Of a DNA stretch of 41,681 nt, positions 8,805-17,546 are shown piece after piece; within the stretch, counting starts at the first letter, position 1, and each line of letters begins with the position of its first letter. Where the stretch lies: IMG/VR virus record IMGVR_UViG_3300037010_001482, positions 1 to 41,681 of that record. One strand, given 5' to 3'. The position numbers were made by a program, and so were the translations under genes. This stretch comes from a virus. Under the pieces are notes generated by a model. That model worked only from the letters and a program-made list of their open reading frames with translations. It did not search any database and was not told the DNA's origin.

Positions 8805-9785
8805 TTAGACCTCAGTCTTGGCATTAGCCACCAGAATCTTCATATTGCGGATAAAGTCATCTCCACCTTTAGATCCCTTGTAACGGTCAGCCACAGTAGC
8901 AACACCGGAGTGTTTCATAGAACGATCTGTGAAAGCAGAGTAGAGAATAGTCAGCCAAGTAGGAGGATGCTCCAAGCTTGCCAAAATCATCTCATGTCCA
9001 TAAGGGCCATACCACATCGAATTGATAATAGTTACCATGGTACCAAGGTTTAGGCTATCAAGACGAGGATTGTCAATAACCTTTTTAATGGTATTGATCA
9101 GATCGTCAAGGTTCTTCAGTTCCAAGATATCGTCAAGAACGCTGTAGATCATATCCACAGGAGCCCTAGTAGCACTAGCAATAGCCTTAGTGACACTAAC
9201 GACTTCATGTTCACTGATGGTAACACCTTCATCAAACAAACGGTAGTAGAAAGCTGCTGCCACGATAGCGATCTTTAATTGCTCACTAGGATCTAAAGCA
9301 AATCGACGCTCAAGAGCATTGGAAATCATAGAAGAGTAAACAGCCATAGGTGCAACACCTAAGAACTTGAAAGCGCTACGGCGTGCAGAGTTGATCCAAG
9401 CATTCGTGAGAATACCATTGACAACAAAGAACTCGTAGTTATCTTTCTGGCGAATATTCAAACTGTTACCAGTCGACAATTGGTTATTAGCCAAGAAAGG
9501 ACGGATGTCAACAACAGTGTAAGATTCACTCTTACGTGTACTTGGAGAACCTGTATCAACAAACATTGGGAAGATCAAAGGTGGAACGTTTACTTCTTCA
9601 AGAGTAAGCAAACTAAGTAAAGCAACTGCTGGGTTGCTGGCATTACCAACATCAACACCATTTAGTAGGTTATTCTTATCAGGAAAATTACTCTGAATAA
9701 TAGAATGTTTCAGAGCTAATGTAATGCCTTCTGTGTTGTAACCGCGGCCTGCTGTGGTGTCATAACCCGTCAAAAAAATAGACAT
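8805..9785 (-). CDS. Probable virion structural protein (first gene of operon)
   Basis: A 326-residue protein starting MSIFLTGYD. Residues about 150-270 are strongly helical; the end is Lys/Gly-rich. It begins an operon of three tightly coupled genes and is read divergently from the tail sheath gene, sharing the 9786-10019 region. The ribosome binding site is weak (AAGAAAG). No family motif is recognised; I infer a virion component from its coupling with two large genes and its position opposite sheath and tube. Confidence 0.65.
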   Translation of the reverse strand: MSIFLTGYDTTAGRGYNTEGITLALKHSIIQSNFPDKNNLLNGVDVGNASNPAVALLSLLTLEEVNVPPLIFPMFVDTGSPSTRKSESYTVVDIRPFLANNQLSTGNSLNIRQKDNYEFFVVNGILTNAWINSARRSAFKFLGVAPMAVYSSMISNALERRFALDPSEQLKIAIVAAAFYYRLFDEGVTISEHEVVSVTKAIASATRAPVDMIYSVLDDILELKNLDDLINTIKKVIDNPRLDSLNLGTMVTIINSMWYGPYGHEMILASLEHPPTWLTILYSAFTDRSMKHSGVATVADRYKGSKGGDDFIRNMKILVANAKTEV

Positions 9786-10019
9786 ATTAAAATACTTTCT
9801 TATGAAAAAGGAATTATTGTAAAAATACCCAAGAAATCTACAGGTAATCTATATAGATATTGAAATATAGAAATATGTAATATTTATGATTAAGGTTCAA
9901 AATCTAAATCGGGCTGCTTTTACTTTTACACAACATTTTAAGCTTGTGTAAAAAAGAATAAAGCAGATGTTTATTTAACTCTCGAGCAATTCAACTTTCC
10001 CACTAGGAGAAAATAAAAG
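9786..10019. promoter_or_regulatory. Divergent control region between the virion operon and tail sheath
   Basis: 234 bases that must hold two outward promoters. The left half is extremely A+T-rich with ATAT runs (about 9840-9900). A 10-bp inverted repeat, TTTTACACAA / TTGTGTAAAA at 9924-9953 with a 10-base loop, lies between the probable promoters and the sheath gene; it may be a 5' leader hairpin, an operator or a terminator for readthrough. The sheath start has a good AGGAGA ribosome binding site. Confidence 0.5.
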
Positions 10020-12137
10020 ATGACTACACAGTCTATCGTGAATGCGGCTCCGATGCACCTAATGTTTGGTACCGAGGATGTCTCTACTCGTGCCTTACAA
10101 TTGGAACCATTGGAGACCCCTTCCCACCTCCCCAAGTTCTACGTATGGTCAAAACGTGGACCAACTTCCCAACAATTAGTAGTCGGTAATAGCCGCACCC
10201 TGATCTTTGGAGATGAGTCTTTCACTATCGGTAGCAACTGGTTTAACCACGCTTCGCTTTATGCGAACGAAGTTAACGCCATGGGCAACTCGCAAATGAT
10301 CGAACGCCTTGTTCCAGTTGATGCAGGTCCAGTTGCAAACATGCTTCTGAGTCTCGAACTCGTGCAAGACATGGTTACTGATTATCAGCGTAATTCTGAT
10401 GGTTCTTACAAACTCACAGCAGGCGGTCTTCCAATTGCTTTGCCTGTCAAGGTTAAAGGTTATCGTGCTGCTTGGCTTAAGACAAGTATCACTGCTTTGG
10501 CCAATGTTGGTAATTTGGGTGCTGCTACTCAAACTACTGGCACTATGGTTGGTGTCGATGATTCTGTCATTCCAGTTCCAACTGTTTCCACTATTTACCC
10601 GATCATGGAGTTCCGTGCTTCGTCTATCGGTAATGACGGTAACAACAGTGCTGTTCGTATCTGGGCTCCTACGGCAACTTCGCCAGGCGCTTTTGATACT
10701 CGTCTGCTGTCACGTGCCAAGTTCTATCCGTTCCGTATTTCGGTGATTCGTCGTCCAGATGCTCAAACTACTGGCCGCCCTGTTACTAACACGTCTGGTG
10801 AACAAAACGTTCTGGTAACTCTGAAACCACGTGGTGTTAACCCAGTAACTGGTGCTAACATTGATGTAGCGACTAACTTCGTTGAAGCTTATCAAAACGT
10901 CAATGACCCTGCATTCCCAGTTCAATTGGGTGACTTCGGTAAGGTAACAGTTTACCAAGCCAACGTTGATGAAGTACTGTCGAAACTCTTCGTGTCAGAA
11001 AGTGCTTACCTGACAGCTAATCCATTGGCTACTGGTGACATCACTCCAGGTGAACTCGATGGCGAGTACAAGATGAACATGTTTGGTGCTTGTAACTACA
11101 GTGGTTCCAAGTATTATAGTTTCGTGCTGGACACAAGTTCCGGTATCGTGATGTCAGAATTCACACAACAGTACGCTGCTGGTGGTTTCGATGGTACGAT
11201 GACCAACGAAGTGTTTGACGAAATGGTTCGTGAACGTATTCAAGATTACGCTGATCCTAACAGCCGTTTGCAATCCATGGCTCTGAACGTTGAAAACACG
11301 TTCTATGATTCTGGATTCAGTTTGGAAACCAAGCTGAAGCTGACAGCGTTCATTGCTGAACGTAAGGATACATTCCTGTGGCTGGCTACCCATGAACATG
11401 GGGCTATTCGTAAGACTGCTTCTGAAGAAAGTTCTACTGCTATTGGTCTGCGTACGCAAGCCCAACTCTACCCTGAGTCGGATTACTACGGTACACCAGT
11501 TATGCGTTGCGCTATCATGGGTCGTGTTGGTAAACTTCGTAGTAGTCTGTGGGACAACGATGTTTCTCCATTGATCGAAGTAGCTGGCAAGATGGCCTGG
11601 TACCTGGGTCGTGGTGATGGCAAGTGGCGTCCAGGTGGTTCCTTCAGTGGAGCTCCAGGTGCTGTCTTGACAAAGATCTACGACATCAATGAGAACTACA
11701 CTCCTGCTGTACAACGTAACCGTGACTGGGAAAACGGTTTGAACTGGGTTGAAGCTTTTGATATGCAGAGTAACTCTATTCCTGCATTGAAAACTGTTTA
11801 CACGAATGATACTTCGGTTCTGACTTCTGTCATGACTGTGTACGCCATTTGTAACCTGGAACGTATCGCTGATGAAGCATGGCGCCAGTTCCGTGGTCGT
11901 GATGACCTCACACGCCTGCAACTGAAGGAGAAAGTGGAAGCTTTCGTCTACCGCCGTGTAGCTAACAAGTTTGATGACCGTTACAAGATCGTACCTGAAG
12001 TGTTCTTCACTGACGCCGACATTGCACGTGGTTACAGCTGGCAGCTGCGCAACAACATCTATGCGAACAATATGTTCACAGTACAGACCTCACACGTCCG
12101 CGCTCACCGCATGGATGATTTCGTAGCAACTACCTAA
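10020..12137 (+). CDS. Tail sheath protein, phiKZ gp29-like
   Basis: A 705-residue protein of the length and style of the phiKZ-family contractile tail sheath. The N-terminal part (MTTQSIVNAAPMHLMFGTED) and the ordered beta-rich domains agree with my recollection of that family; the C-terminal 150 residues form the conserved sheath end domain carrying the ERIADEAWRQFRGR helix. The protein forms the contractile outer tube of the tail and drives the inner tube into the envelope. AGGAGA lies 9 bases before the ATG. Codon use is more GC-rich than in neighbours, as expected for a highly made virion protein. The tail tube gene follows after a hairpin. Identification is by recognition, not by a search. 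Confidence 0.85.
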   Translation: MTTQSIVNAAPMHLMFGTEDVSTRALQLEPLETPSHLPKFYVWSKRGPTSQQLVVGNSRTLIFGDESFTIGSNWFNHASLYANEVNAMGNSQMIERLVPVDAGPVANMLLSLELVQDMVTDYQRNSDGSYKLTAGGLPIALPVKVKGYRAAWLKTSITALANVGNLGAATQTTGTMVGVDDSVIPVPTVSTIYPIMEFRASSIGNDGNNSAVRIWAPTATSPGAFDTRLLSRAKFYPFRISVIRRPDAQTTGRPVTNTSGEQNVLVTLKPRGVNPVTGANIDVATNFVEAYQNVNDPAFPVQLGDFGKVTVYQANVDEVLSKLFVSESAYLTANPLATGDITPGELDGEYKMNMFGACNYSGSKYYSFVLDTSSGIVMSEFTQQYAAGGFDGTMTNEVFDEMVRERIQDYADPNSRLQSMALNVENTFYDSGFSLETKLKLTAFIAERKDTFLWLATHEHGAIRKTASEESSTAIGLRTQAQLYPESDYYGTPVMRCAIMGRVGKLRSSLWDNDVSPLIEVAGKMAWYLGRGDGKWRPGGSFSGAPGAVLTKIYDINENYTPAVQRNRDWENGLNWVEAFDMQSNSIPALKTVYTNDTSVLTSVMTVYAICNLERIADEAWRQFRGRDDLTRLQLKEKVEAFVYRRVANKFDDRYKIVPEVFFTDADIARGYSWQLRNNIYANNMFTVQTSHVRAHRMDDFVATT

Positions 12138-12153
12138 AGCTGCTTGTTTTTGA

Positions 12154-12198
12154 GGGCCAGGTGTTCTAATCTTTAACTAGGTTATTACATCTGGCCTT
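12154..12198 (+). other. Intercistronic hairpin between sheath and tube
   Basis: Inverted repeat GGGCCAGGTGT / ACATCTGGCCT with one wobble pair and a loop of about 22 bases. It has no T-run, so it is more likely an mRNA processing or stability element, or a weak attenuator setting the sheath-to-tube ratio, than a full terminator. The tube gene has its own AGAAGGAA ribosome binding site downstream. Confidence 0.5.
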
Positions 12199-12238
12199 TG
12201 AAGATACCAAAACTTTCATAAAAGAAGGAAATACAAAA

Positions 12239-13120
12239 ATGTCAACTCGTCAAACAGACGCTCTGCTTGAAGGTAAAGCTCAAGGTCAAAGCGTTAACAA
12301 CAACATGCTTGATTTGTCCTATGGTGGACAGATGGGCTATGCCAACAATCTGAAGGAGTGGGTATCCAACGCTGCATACGTGCGTCGTCATATCTTCCCG
12401 ATTCTGATTGCTCAACCTTCGTTCTTTCAGAACACTGCTTTCGGTGACAAACTGACAGCTCAACTGCGTGCACTCGTTGAACGCCACCCAACCCGTATCG
12501 AGGGCTTGAACTCGACACTGGAAGTGGAATTCGCTGAAACACCTGTTGGTGGTGCTGGTGAAGTGCAAGAAGAAGTTACTAACGTTCGTCGTTCGCCTTC
12601 CAAGCCTTCGCATAGTTACTTTGAAAAGTATGGTCGTCCTATCCAAAACTTCTTGGAGTGGTGGATTACTTTCGGTTTGATGGATCCAGATACCAAGATT
12701 GCTAACATTGGTACTTTGGCTAATGCTTCAACTAACGTGTTGCCTGACATGTTGCCTGACCGTTACACAATGACAACTCTGTACATTGAACCTGATGCTA
12801 TCCATGCAAAGGTTGCTAAGAGCTGGTTGTGTGCTAACATGATGCCTCGTGGCACTGGTGAAATCATTGGTTCTGCTGATCGTGCTTCTGCTATGAATCT
12901 GCAAGAACTCAGTATCGAGTTTACAGCTCTGACTCAACGTTCTAACGGCGTTGACTACTGGGCTCAACAGATCCTGAACACAGTGAAGATTACTGATGCA
13001 AATCCGTACATGCGTGATGCATTCTACAAGGATATCACTGCTGACGTTCAACGTGCCACCACTGGCTACGCCAAGAGCGTTGCTGATGTTCGTGATGGTG
13101 CTATCGCTCAGTCTCGTTAA
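12239..13120 (+). CDS. Tail tube protein, phiKZ gp30-like
   Basis: A 293-residue protein directly downstream of the sheath gene, matching the size and place of the phiKZ-family inner tail tube protein. It is soluble, with no signal peptide, has a Gln/Asn-rich N-terminus (MSTRQTDALLEGKAQGQ) and a beta-rich core, and shows the same GC-enriched codon use as sheath. It should polymerise into the rigid inner tube through which DNA passes. AGAAGGAA precedes the start. A strong terminator follows within 50 bases. Confidence 0.85.
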   Translation: MSTRQTDALLEGKAQGQSVNNNMLDLSYGGQMGYANNLKEWVSNAAYVRRHIFPILIAQPSFFQNTAFGDKLTAQLRALVERHPTRIEGLNSTLEVEFAETPVGGAGEVQEEVTNVRRSPSKPSHSYFEKYGRPIQNFLEWWITFGLMDPDTKIANIGTLANASTNVLPDMLPDRYTMTTLYIEPDAIHAKVAKSWLCANMMPRGTGEIIGSADRASAMNLQELSIEFTALTQRSNGVDYWAQQILNTVKITDANPYMRDAFYKDITADVQRATTGYAKSVADVRDGAIAQSR

Positions 13121-13145
13121 ACTTTAGTAGCCTTTAAACAGCTAC

Positions 13146-13206
13146 AAAAAAGAAACAGCATATTATCCAGAGAGGCCGAAAGGCCTCTCTGGGTTTATGT
13201 TCTTTT
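13146..13206 (+). terminator. Terminator after tail tube; copy 1 of a repeated element
   Basis: An 11-bp perfect G+C-rich stem with a GAAA tetraloop (stem arms 13167-13177 and 13182-13192) followed by a T-rich tail. About 60 bases, including flanks (AAAAAAGAAACAGCATATTA before, GGTTTATGTTCTTT after), are nearly identical to 16302-16363 after the terminase gene. A-rich and T-rich flanks suggest that it works in both directions, also ending the convergent gene at 13208. Confidence 0.9.
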
Positions 13207-13207
13207 T

Positions 13208-13867
13208 TCATTTAAGAAGAAAAGCCAAAGCGAGTAATTCTTGTTTAGAGAAGTTACCATTTAACCTAAAGGTAGTTATAAACCCATCATTTTTCATCAT
13301 GGGAATCTTTCTATCTTTACATAACGATAGTGCTTCTTCTTTATTTTTTATTGGTTCTTGTTCGAAGTCTCGTTTACTTTCTTTTCTTAAAGAAAAACCT
13401 TTTTTAGATAATACATCTTTAATTTCTTTCAAGATACTATCACCTATGTATCCTAACTTTAAAAGATCTGACTCAGAAAATTTCAATAAATCATCTAGTG
13501 TGTAAATTTTTCCACGTTCCAGATGAGTGATTATCCTTTGACTAAACTCCAATTTAGAAGATCCAATTCTTGGCGAATCTTTTAAACTATCGATTCTATC
13601 TCTTTCAATTAACTTTAACCAAAACTCCTTATGATCTCTTACTTCCATGATGTTGTTTATAGCAACACGACCTTTGTCTGATTCTCCTTTGTACTTCCCA
13701 AAAACTTCGCCATTTAGCTTGTATTCCTTCAAAAGCTCTTTAGCTACGTTTATGCAAATAATTTTTATGTACTGTCCATTGGTTAAATCGAAGGAACGAC
13801 CAATGTTTGCGTAAGTTTCACCATTAATGAAACGATTGAAAATACTAAGTTTTTGTTCTTTTAACAT
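13208..13867 (-). CDS. Putative transcription factor: HTH plus alpha-CTD-like domain (paralogue 1)
   Basis: 219 residues. Residues 1-50 resemble a sigma-region-4-type helix-turn-helix (NGETYANIGRSFDLT). Residues about 104-162 match the RNA polymerase alpha C-terminal domain: the end IKDVLSKKGFSL compares with E. coli IKDVLASRGLSL. Arg111 falls at the position of E. coli alpha R265, the main UP-element contact, nine residues before the helix-capping GI-like turn; the N268 position holds Thr. A C-terminal motif NGNFSKQELLA is shared with the paralogue at 16857. The start follows AAAGGAAATTCAAA. The gene sits backwards between tube and terminase behind a duplicated terminator, like a movable accessory cassette. 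I infer binding to DNA or RNA polymerase; the target is unknown. Confidence 0.75.
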   Translation of the reverse strand: MLKEQKLSIFNRFINGETYANIGRSFDLTNGQYIKIICINVAKELLKEYKLNGEVFGKYKGESDKGRVAINNIMEVRDHKEFWLKLIERDRIDSLKDSPRIGSSKLEFSQRIITHLERGKIYTLDDLLKFSESDLLKLGYIGDSILKEIKDVLSKKGFSLRKESKRDFEQEPIKNKEEALSLCKDRKIPMMKNDGFITTFRLNGNFSKQELLALAFLLK

Positions 13868-14048
13868 TTTGAATTTCCTTTGATAAAATAGGATGAAAAA
13901 CTACTATGATTAGATTATTCCAACCATGTTCATATCTACTATATACGTTTAAGAACTTCTGGGATATAAATAAAAGAGTAGAGTTAATGTATGTTATGAA
14001 AGTTTAACAAACAAAGTCTTATGGCGTTTAAGGAGAATTAAAATTATA

Positions 14049-16301
14049 TTGTTCAGTCAAGATTGGCAAAAGTATCCTCGAGCTATCGCGGACTTTAACA
14101 CATCTAATAAAACCTTTTTAAAACTAGCTGCTCTTTATAAATCAATGGGAGTTGCTAATCACGCTTTTCCTTTAGCTCTGCACGATACAACATTAGTTGG
14201 TGTTGATCCACATGATTATGAAAATCTTACCCACGAACAGATCATTCGTATTGCTACAGAGTGTCGTGTTAATCCTTGGTATTTTGTACGTGAAGTAGTA
14301 AGAGTACCGGCGGGTTCTGGTGATGATGCGATCCCACTAGAAGCTAATCGTGGTAACATTGCTTTGTTCTGGTATTTCTTTAACCACGTTACTACTTTCC
14401 TTATTCAGATTCGTCAGACTGGTAAGAGTCTTAATTCTGATATCTTGGATTGTTACCTTCTCGATATTCGTTGTACAGGAACAACTATCAATTTGATGAC
14501 AAAGGATGATGCTCTACGTTCTGTTAACATTCAACGTATTAAAGACATCTTCTCAGCTCTTCCTTGGTATCTTAATCAACGCAGTAAGAAAGACTTAGAT
14601 AACACAGAAGTTATTAACGTTGGTGCTCTTGGTAACTGGTATCGTACTGCTTTACCACAGAAGTCGCCCAAAATGGCTCTTAACGTTGGTCGTGGTACTA
14701 CTGCGGCTATTTATAAGAACGATGAGGCTCCTTTCCAACCTAACTGCCATATTTCCATTCCTGCTGCTTTGGCTGCTGGTGGTAATGCTCGTGATCGTGC
14801 AAGAAAGAATGGAGAACCTTACGGTACTGTTTTCACAACAACAGCTGGTAAGAAGGATGAAACTTCAGGTAAATTCGTTTACCAAGAACTATCTTGCGCT
14901 TCAGTACACACTGAACATCTATACGACTGTCAAGATCAAGTGGCTTTAGAGAAAGCTATTCGACAAGCTTCAAGAACTAATACACGTTTGTTCAAGAAGG
15001 AAAACATTTCTGGTGGAGAATATGCTGTTAACATTACTTTGAATCATCGTCAATTAGGTAAAGATGATGCTTGGTTAATGAAGACCATTGAAGAATCAAA
15101 AGCTTCCGGCGATGATGCTAACCGTGACTTCTTTAACTTATGGACTTCTGGTAGTCTTCGCTCTCCTTTCACCCCCACACAAGCTGATAAGATGCGTGCT
15201 AGTGAAGTAGAACCTTTTCACGTTGACATCAGTCAAAGAACAGGTTATCAAGTTCGTTGGTTTGTTCCAAAGAACAAGATAGATGAAGTTATGCAGAATA
15301 ACAAAACGATTATCAGTGTTGATACATCGGATGCTGCTGGCTCTGATGATATTGGTATTAGAATCATCTTAGATAAATCAGGACAGACAATTGCTTCTTG
15401 TAATATCAATGTAACAAATCTGTTGGTTTTCTCTGACTGGTTTGCTCATGAGTTGGTTTTGAAGTTTCCTAACACTACAAGTATCATTGAGCGTAGATCA
15501 AGCGGTGTGTCGTTAATTGACCATTTACTGGTGATACTACCAGCACATGGAGTTGATCCCTTTAAACGCCTGTTTAACCGCATTGTGAACGAAAAGGAAA
15601 CGTATCGTTCTGAGTGGGATGAAATTCAAGCACCAATGAGTAGAAGAGACAGCGATATTTATACTCGTTTGAAGAAACATTTTGGTTTTGCTACTTCAGC
15701 CTACGGTATTACTTCTCGTAGTGATCTCTATGGAACTACTCTTAATTCTGCTGTAGCTATGGTAGGCAATGTTATTTATGACAAAGTTACCATTGATCAA
15801 ATTCTAGGTTTGGTTCAAAAGAATGGTCGTATTGACCATGCTGCTAGTGAACACGATGACATGGTTATTGGTTGGCTACTAGGTCATTGGTTCCTCACAC
15901 AAGGAAAGAATCTTTATTACTATGGTTTAAATGTTGTAGATATTTTCTCAATGATTAAACAAAAAGATGATTTAACAGACCGTGAACGTTTTGAGAGTAA
16001 CAATCAGAAGTTTATTAAGAACGCTATTCAAAAAGCTTTAGAGGAATTAGTTGTTGAAACTGATCCTTTTATTGTTGAACGAAAAGAACATCACATCCGG
16101 ATGCTTCAATCACAACTCAATGAAGCAGATCAAGAACTTTACTCTATTGATGAACTCTTTAATAAAGCTAAAGAGATACGTAAGAAACGAATAGCTAATC
16201 AAGCAACTCGTGGTTACTCTTACGATAACACTTATGCTAAGATAAGAGATCTCAGTTTTGATGATCGTTTCTCTACTTACGATAGCTCATTCTCAAGATA
16301 A
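14049..16301 (+). CDS. terL: Terminase large subunit
   Basis: A 750-residue packaging motor. The ATPase Walker A is QIRQTGKS (residues 120-127), of the terminase Q/R-rich type. The nuclease domain shows D425 in ISVDTSD and the terminal acidic pair D603-D604 in HDDMVIG, the usual last metal ligands. The C-terminal 120 residues are an extended helical tail. It cuts concatemeric DNA and drives it into the prohead. The start is unusual: no ATG lies in frame before M33. TTG at 14049 is 13 bases from AGGAG, while an in-frame ATT at 14043 has ideal 7-base spacing. A duplicated terminator follows. Confidence 0.92.
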   Translation: MFSQDWQKYPRAIADFNTSNKTFLKLAALYKSMGVANHAFPLALHDTTLVGVDPHDYENLTHEQIIRIATECRVNPWYFVREVVRVPAGSGDDAIPLEANRGNIALFWYFFNHVTTFLIQIRQTGKSLNSDILDCYLLDIRCTGTTINLMTKDDALRSVNIQRIKDIFSALPWYLNQRSKKDLDNTEVINVGALGNWYRTALPQKSPKMALNVGRGTTAAIYKNDEAPFQPNCHISIPAALAAGGNARDRARKNGEPYGTVFTTTAGKKDETSGKFVYQELSCASVHTEHLYDCQDQVALEKAIRQASRTNTRLFKKENISGGEYAVNITLNHRQLGKDDAWLMKTIEESKASGDDANRDFFNLWTSGSLRSPFTPTQADKMRASEVEPFHVDISQRTGYQVRWFVPKNKIDEVMQNNKTIISVDTSDAAGSDDIGIRIILDKSGQTIASCNINVTNLLVFSDWFAHELVLKFPNTTSIIERRSSGVSLIDHLLVILPAHGVDPFKRLFNRIVNEKETYRSEWDEIQAPMSRRDSDIYTRLKKHFGFATSAYGITSRSDLYGTTLNSAVAMVGNVIYDKVTIDQILGLVQKNGRIDHAASEHDDMVIGWLLGHWFLTQGKNLYYYGLNVVDIFSMIKQKDDLTDRERFESNNQKFIKNAIQKALEELVVETDPFIVERKEHHIRMLQSQLNEADQELYSIDELFNKAKEIRKKRIANQATRGYSYDNTYAKIRDLSFDDRFSTYDSSFSR

Positions 16302-16363
16302 AAAAAAAGAAACAGCATATTACCCAGAGAGGCCGAAAGGCCTCTCTGGGTTTATGTTCTTTA
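16302..16363 (+). terminator. Terminator after terminase; copy 2 of a repeated element
   Basis: Stem arms 16324-16334 and 16339-16349 around a GAAA tetraloop, with the same flanks as the copy at 13146-13206 (only a few differences in about 60 bases). It ends the terminase transcript and, reversed, the minus-strand operon ending at 16361. Confidence 0.9.
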
Positions 16364-16864
16364 TTTGGTTGCTTCTTCTTTCAAAGCAAGACCATTCTTT
16401 TCCAGTTCCTTTTCCAGTTCTTTCAAAGCCGGTTTATAGAAACCTTTAATATTCAAAAGTTCTGATCTTGTTGACTTGACTATCTGTCCAACATTGTCGA
16501 ATTTGTTAATTGTTAGTTTAAAAATACTCAGAATACTAATTTCTAAGACAGAGATATCTTTATCCAAAATATCTTTTACCTCAATTACTTCGTCTTCTTT
16601 GTTACAGAGATTTAACCAAAAGGCAATGATCTCTTTATTCTTAAAACTAATGGCACTCATTCTTGTGTATTTACGAAACCTCTCTTCCCAATAGATATCG
16701 GGTACTAAACCAGATACGACATATTTCGTATACAGTTCTTTTATAGCTTTTCGTCTCAAAATACTGGCACGACAATAAGTAATGCCTTCTTTCTCAGAAA
16801 TCTCGTTTATTGTTTCACCATTCAAAGATCTCCTGAGATACGACAAGTTTATTTTGTTAATCAT
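16361..16864 (-). CDS. HTH plus alpha-CTD-like protein (paralogue 3, diverged)
   Basis: 167 residues. I start at MINKINL, not at the ATG five codons earlier, because this places the NGET motif exactly 14 residues from the start, as in both paralogues. Residues 1-45 carry the helix-turn-helix (NGETINEISEKEGITYCRA). The C-terminal 40 residues (STRSELLNIKGF to KNGLAL) match the last helices of an alpha-CTD. The position equivalent to alpha R265 is a leucine, so UP-element-type DNA contact is probably lost, and the shared C-terminal NGNF motif is absent. The start overlaps the preceding gene by 8 bases, so the two are co-translated and may act as a pair. Confidence 0.7.
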   Translation of the reverse strand: MINKINLSYLRRSLNGETINEISEKEGITYCRASILRRKAIKELYTKYVVSGLVPDIYWEERFRKYTRMSAISFKNKEIIAFWLNLCNKEDEVIEVKDILDKDISVLEISILSIFKLTINKFDNVGQIVKSTRSELLNIKGFYKPALKELEKELEKNGLALKEEATK

Positions 16865-17546
16865 TCTTGTTTCTCTCATCGATAAAAAGAATGTAAGCCA
16901 TCAATTCGGCTTTTGTAAAGTTACCAACCAAGTAAACTTTAGCTTGAGAACCAGTTCCATTAACGACCGGTTCATTGTTTACATCGCCTTCCATGTGTCC
17001 AGAGTTAAGAAGTATCTTTACAGCTTCTTTCTTCAGAAGAGGATAACGGATGTAATTCCTGACATTGTCTTTTAGCTCAAGACCATGTTTAAGTAAGGAA
17101 GTTTTAATCTTCTCGACACTTACAAAGCTGATGTTCTTGAAACTCAACAGTTTGTTTTCTGTTAAGTTCAACAGATCTTTAACGGTTTTAATACCATTAT
17201 CAAGAAGAGCTTGTTTAGTTCTTTTGTTGAAACCAAAAGATGATATTTCAAGTTCAGATTTTTCTAAAGTAGATCCTTCTTTGTCATCTATTAGTCTCAC
17301 CCAAAAATCACTGTAATGTCTCAACTCCCGCAAGTTGTTGGAATATGGATAAATGCGTTTGGTAATTCCATTGTATTTACCGTAAGGGCAACCATCAACT
17401 TTATATTGTTTGAAAAGATCTATAGCTACTTGTTCGCAAATAGTAGCTATAGTTGTACTAGATACACCAAATCTCTTGGCTATATAAGTAAAAGTTTTAC
17501 CAGACAAGAAAAGAAGAAAAGCATTTCGTTTGTTTTCAATTAACAC
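16857..17546 (-). CDS. Putative transcription factor: HTH plus alpha-CTD-like domain (paralogue 2)
   Basis: 229 residues, GTG start after AAAGGAAACAAC. Residues 15-50 form a sigma-region-4-like helix-turn-helix (SGKTFTYIAKRFGVSS). Residues about 98-160 align without gaps with the last two-thirds of bacterial alpha-CTD: GIKTVKDLLNLTE compares with B. subtilis GINTVQELANKTE, and the end KHGLEL with ELGLGL. Arg109 is at the R265 position; Gln replaces N268. The C-terminus shares VGNFTKAELMA with the protein at 13208. The start overlaps the preceding stop by 7 bases. phiKZ-type polymerases have no alpha subunit, so a separate alpha-CTD-like protein could recruit host or phage polymerase, or compete with host alpha; this is inference. 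Confidence 0.78.
   Translation of the reverse strand: MLIENKRNAFLLFLSGKTFTYIAKRFGVSSTTIATICEQVAIDLFKQYKVDGCPYGKYNGITKRIYPYSNNLRELRHYSDFWVRLIDDKEGSTLEKSELEISSFGFNKRTKQALLDNGIKTVKDLLNLTENKLLSFKNISFVSVEKIKTSLLKHGLELKDNVRNYIRYPLLKKEAVKILLNSGHMEGDVNNEPVVNGTGSQAKVYLVGNFTKAELMAYILFIDERNKND

Noticed and set aside
11154-11921. A 255-codon minus-strand open frame
   Set aside because: It is antisense to the tail sheath gene, arising from its regular codon use; the sheath frame is clearly the coding one.
16324-16349. A CRISPR repeat or mobile-element end suggested by the repeated 26-base hairpin
   Set aside because: There are only two copies, 3.2 kb apart, each at a gene end with T-runs, so they are terminators; no spacers or transposase are present.
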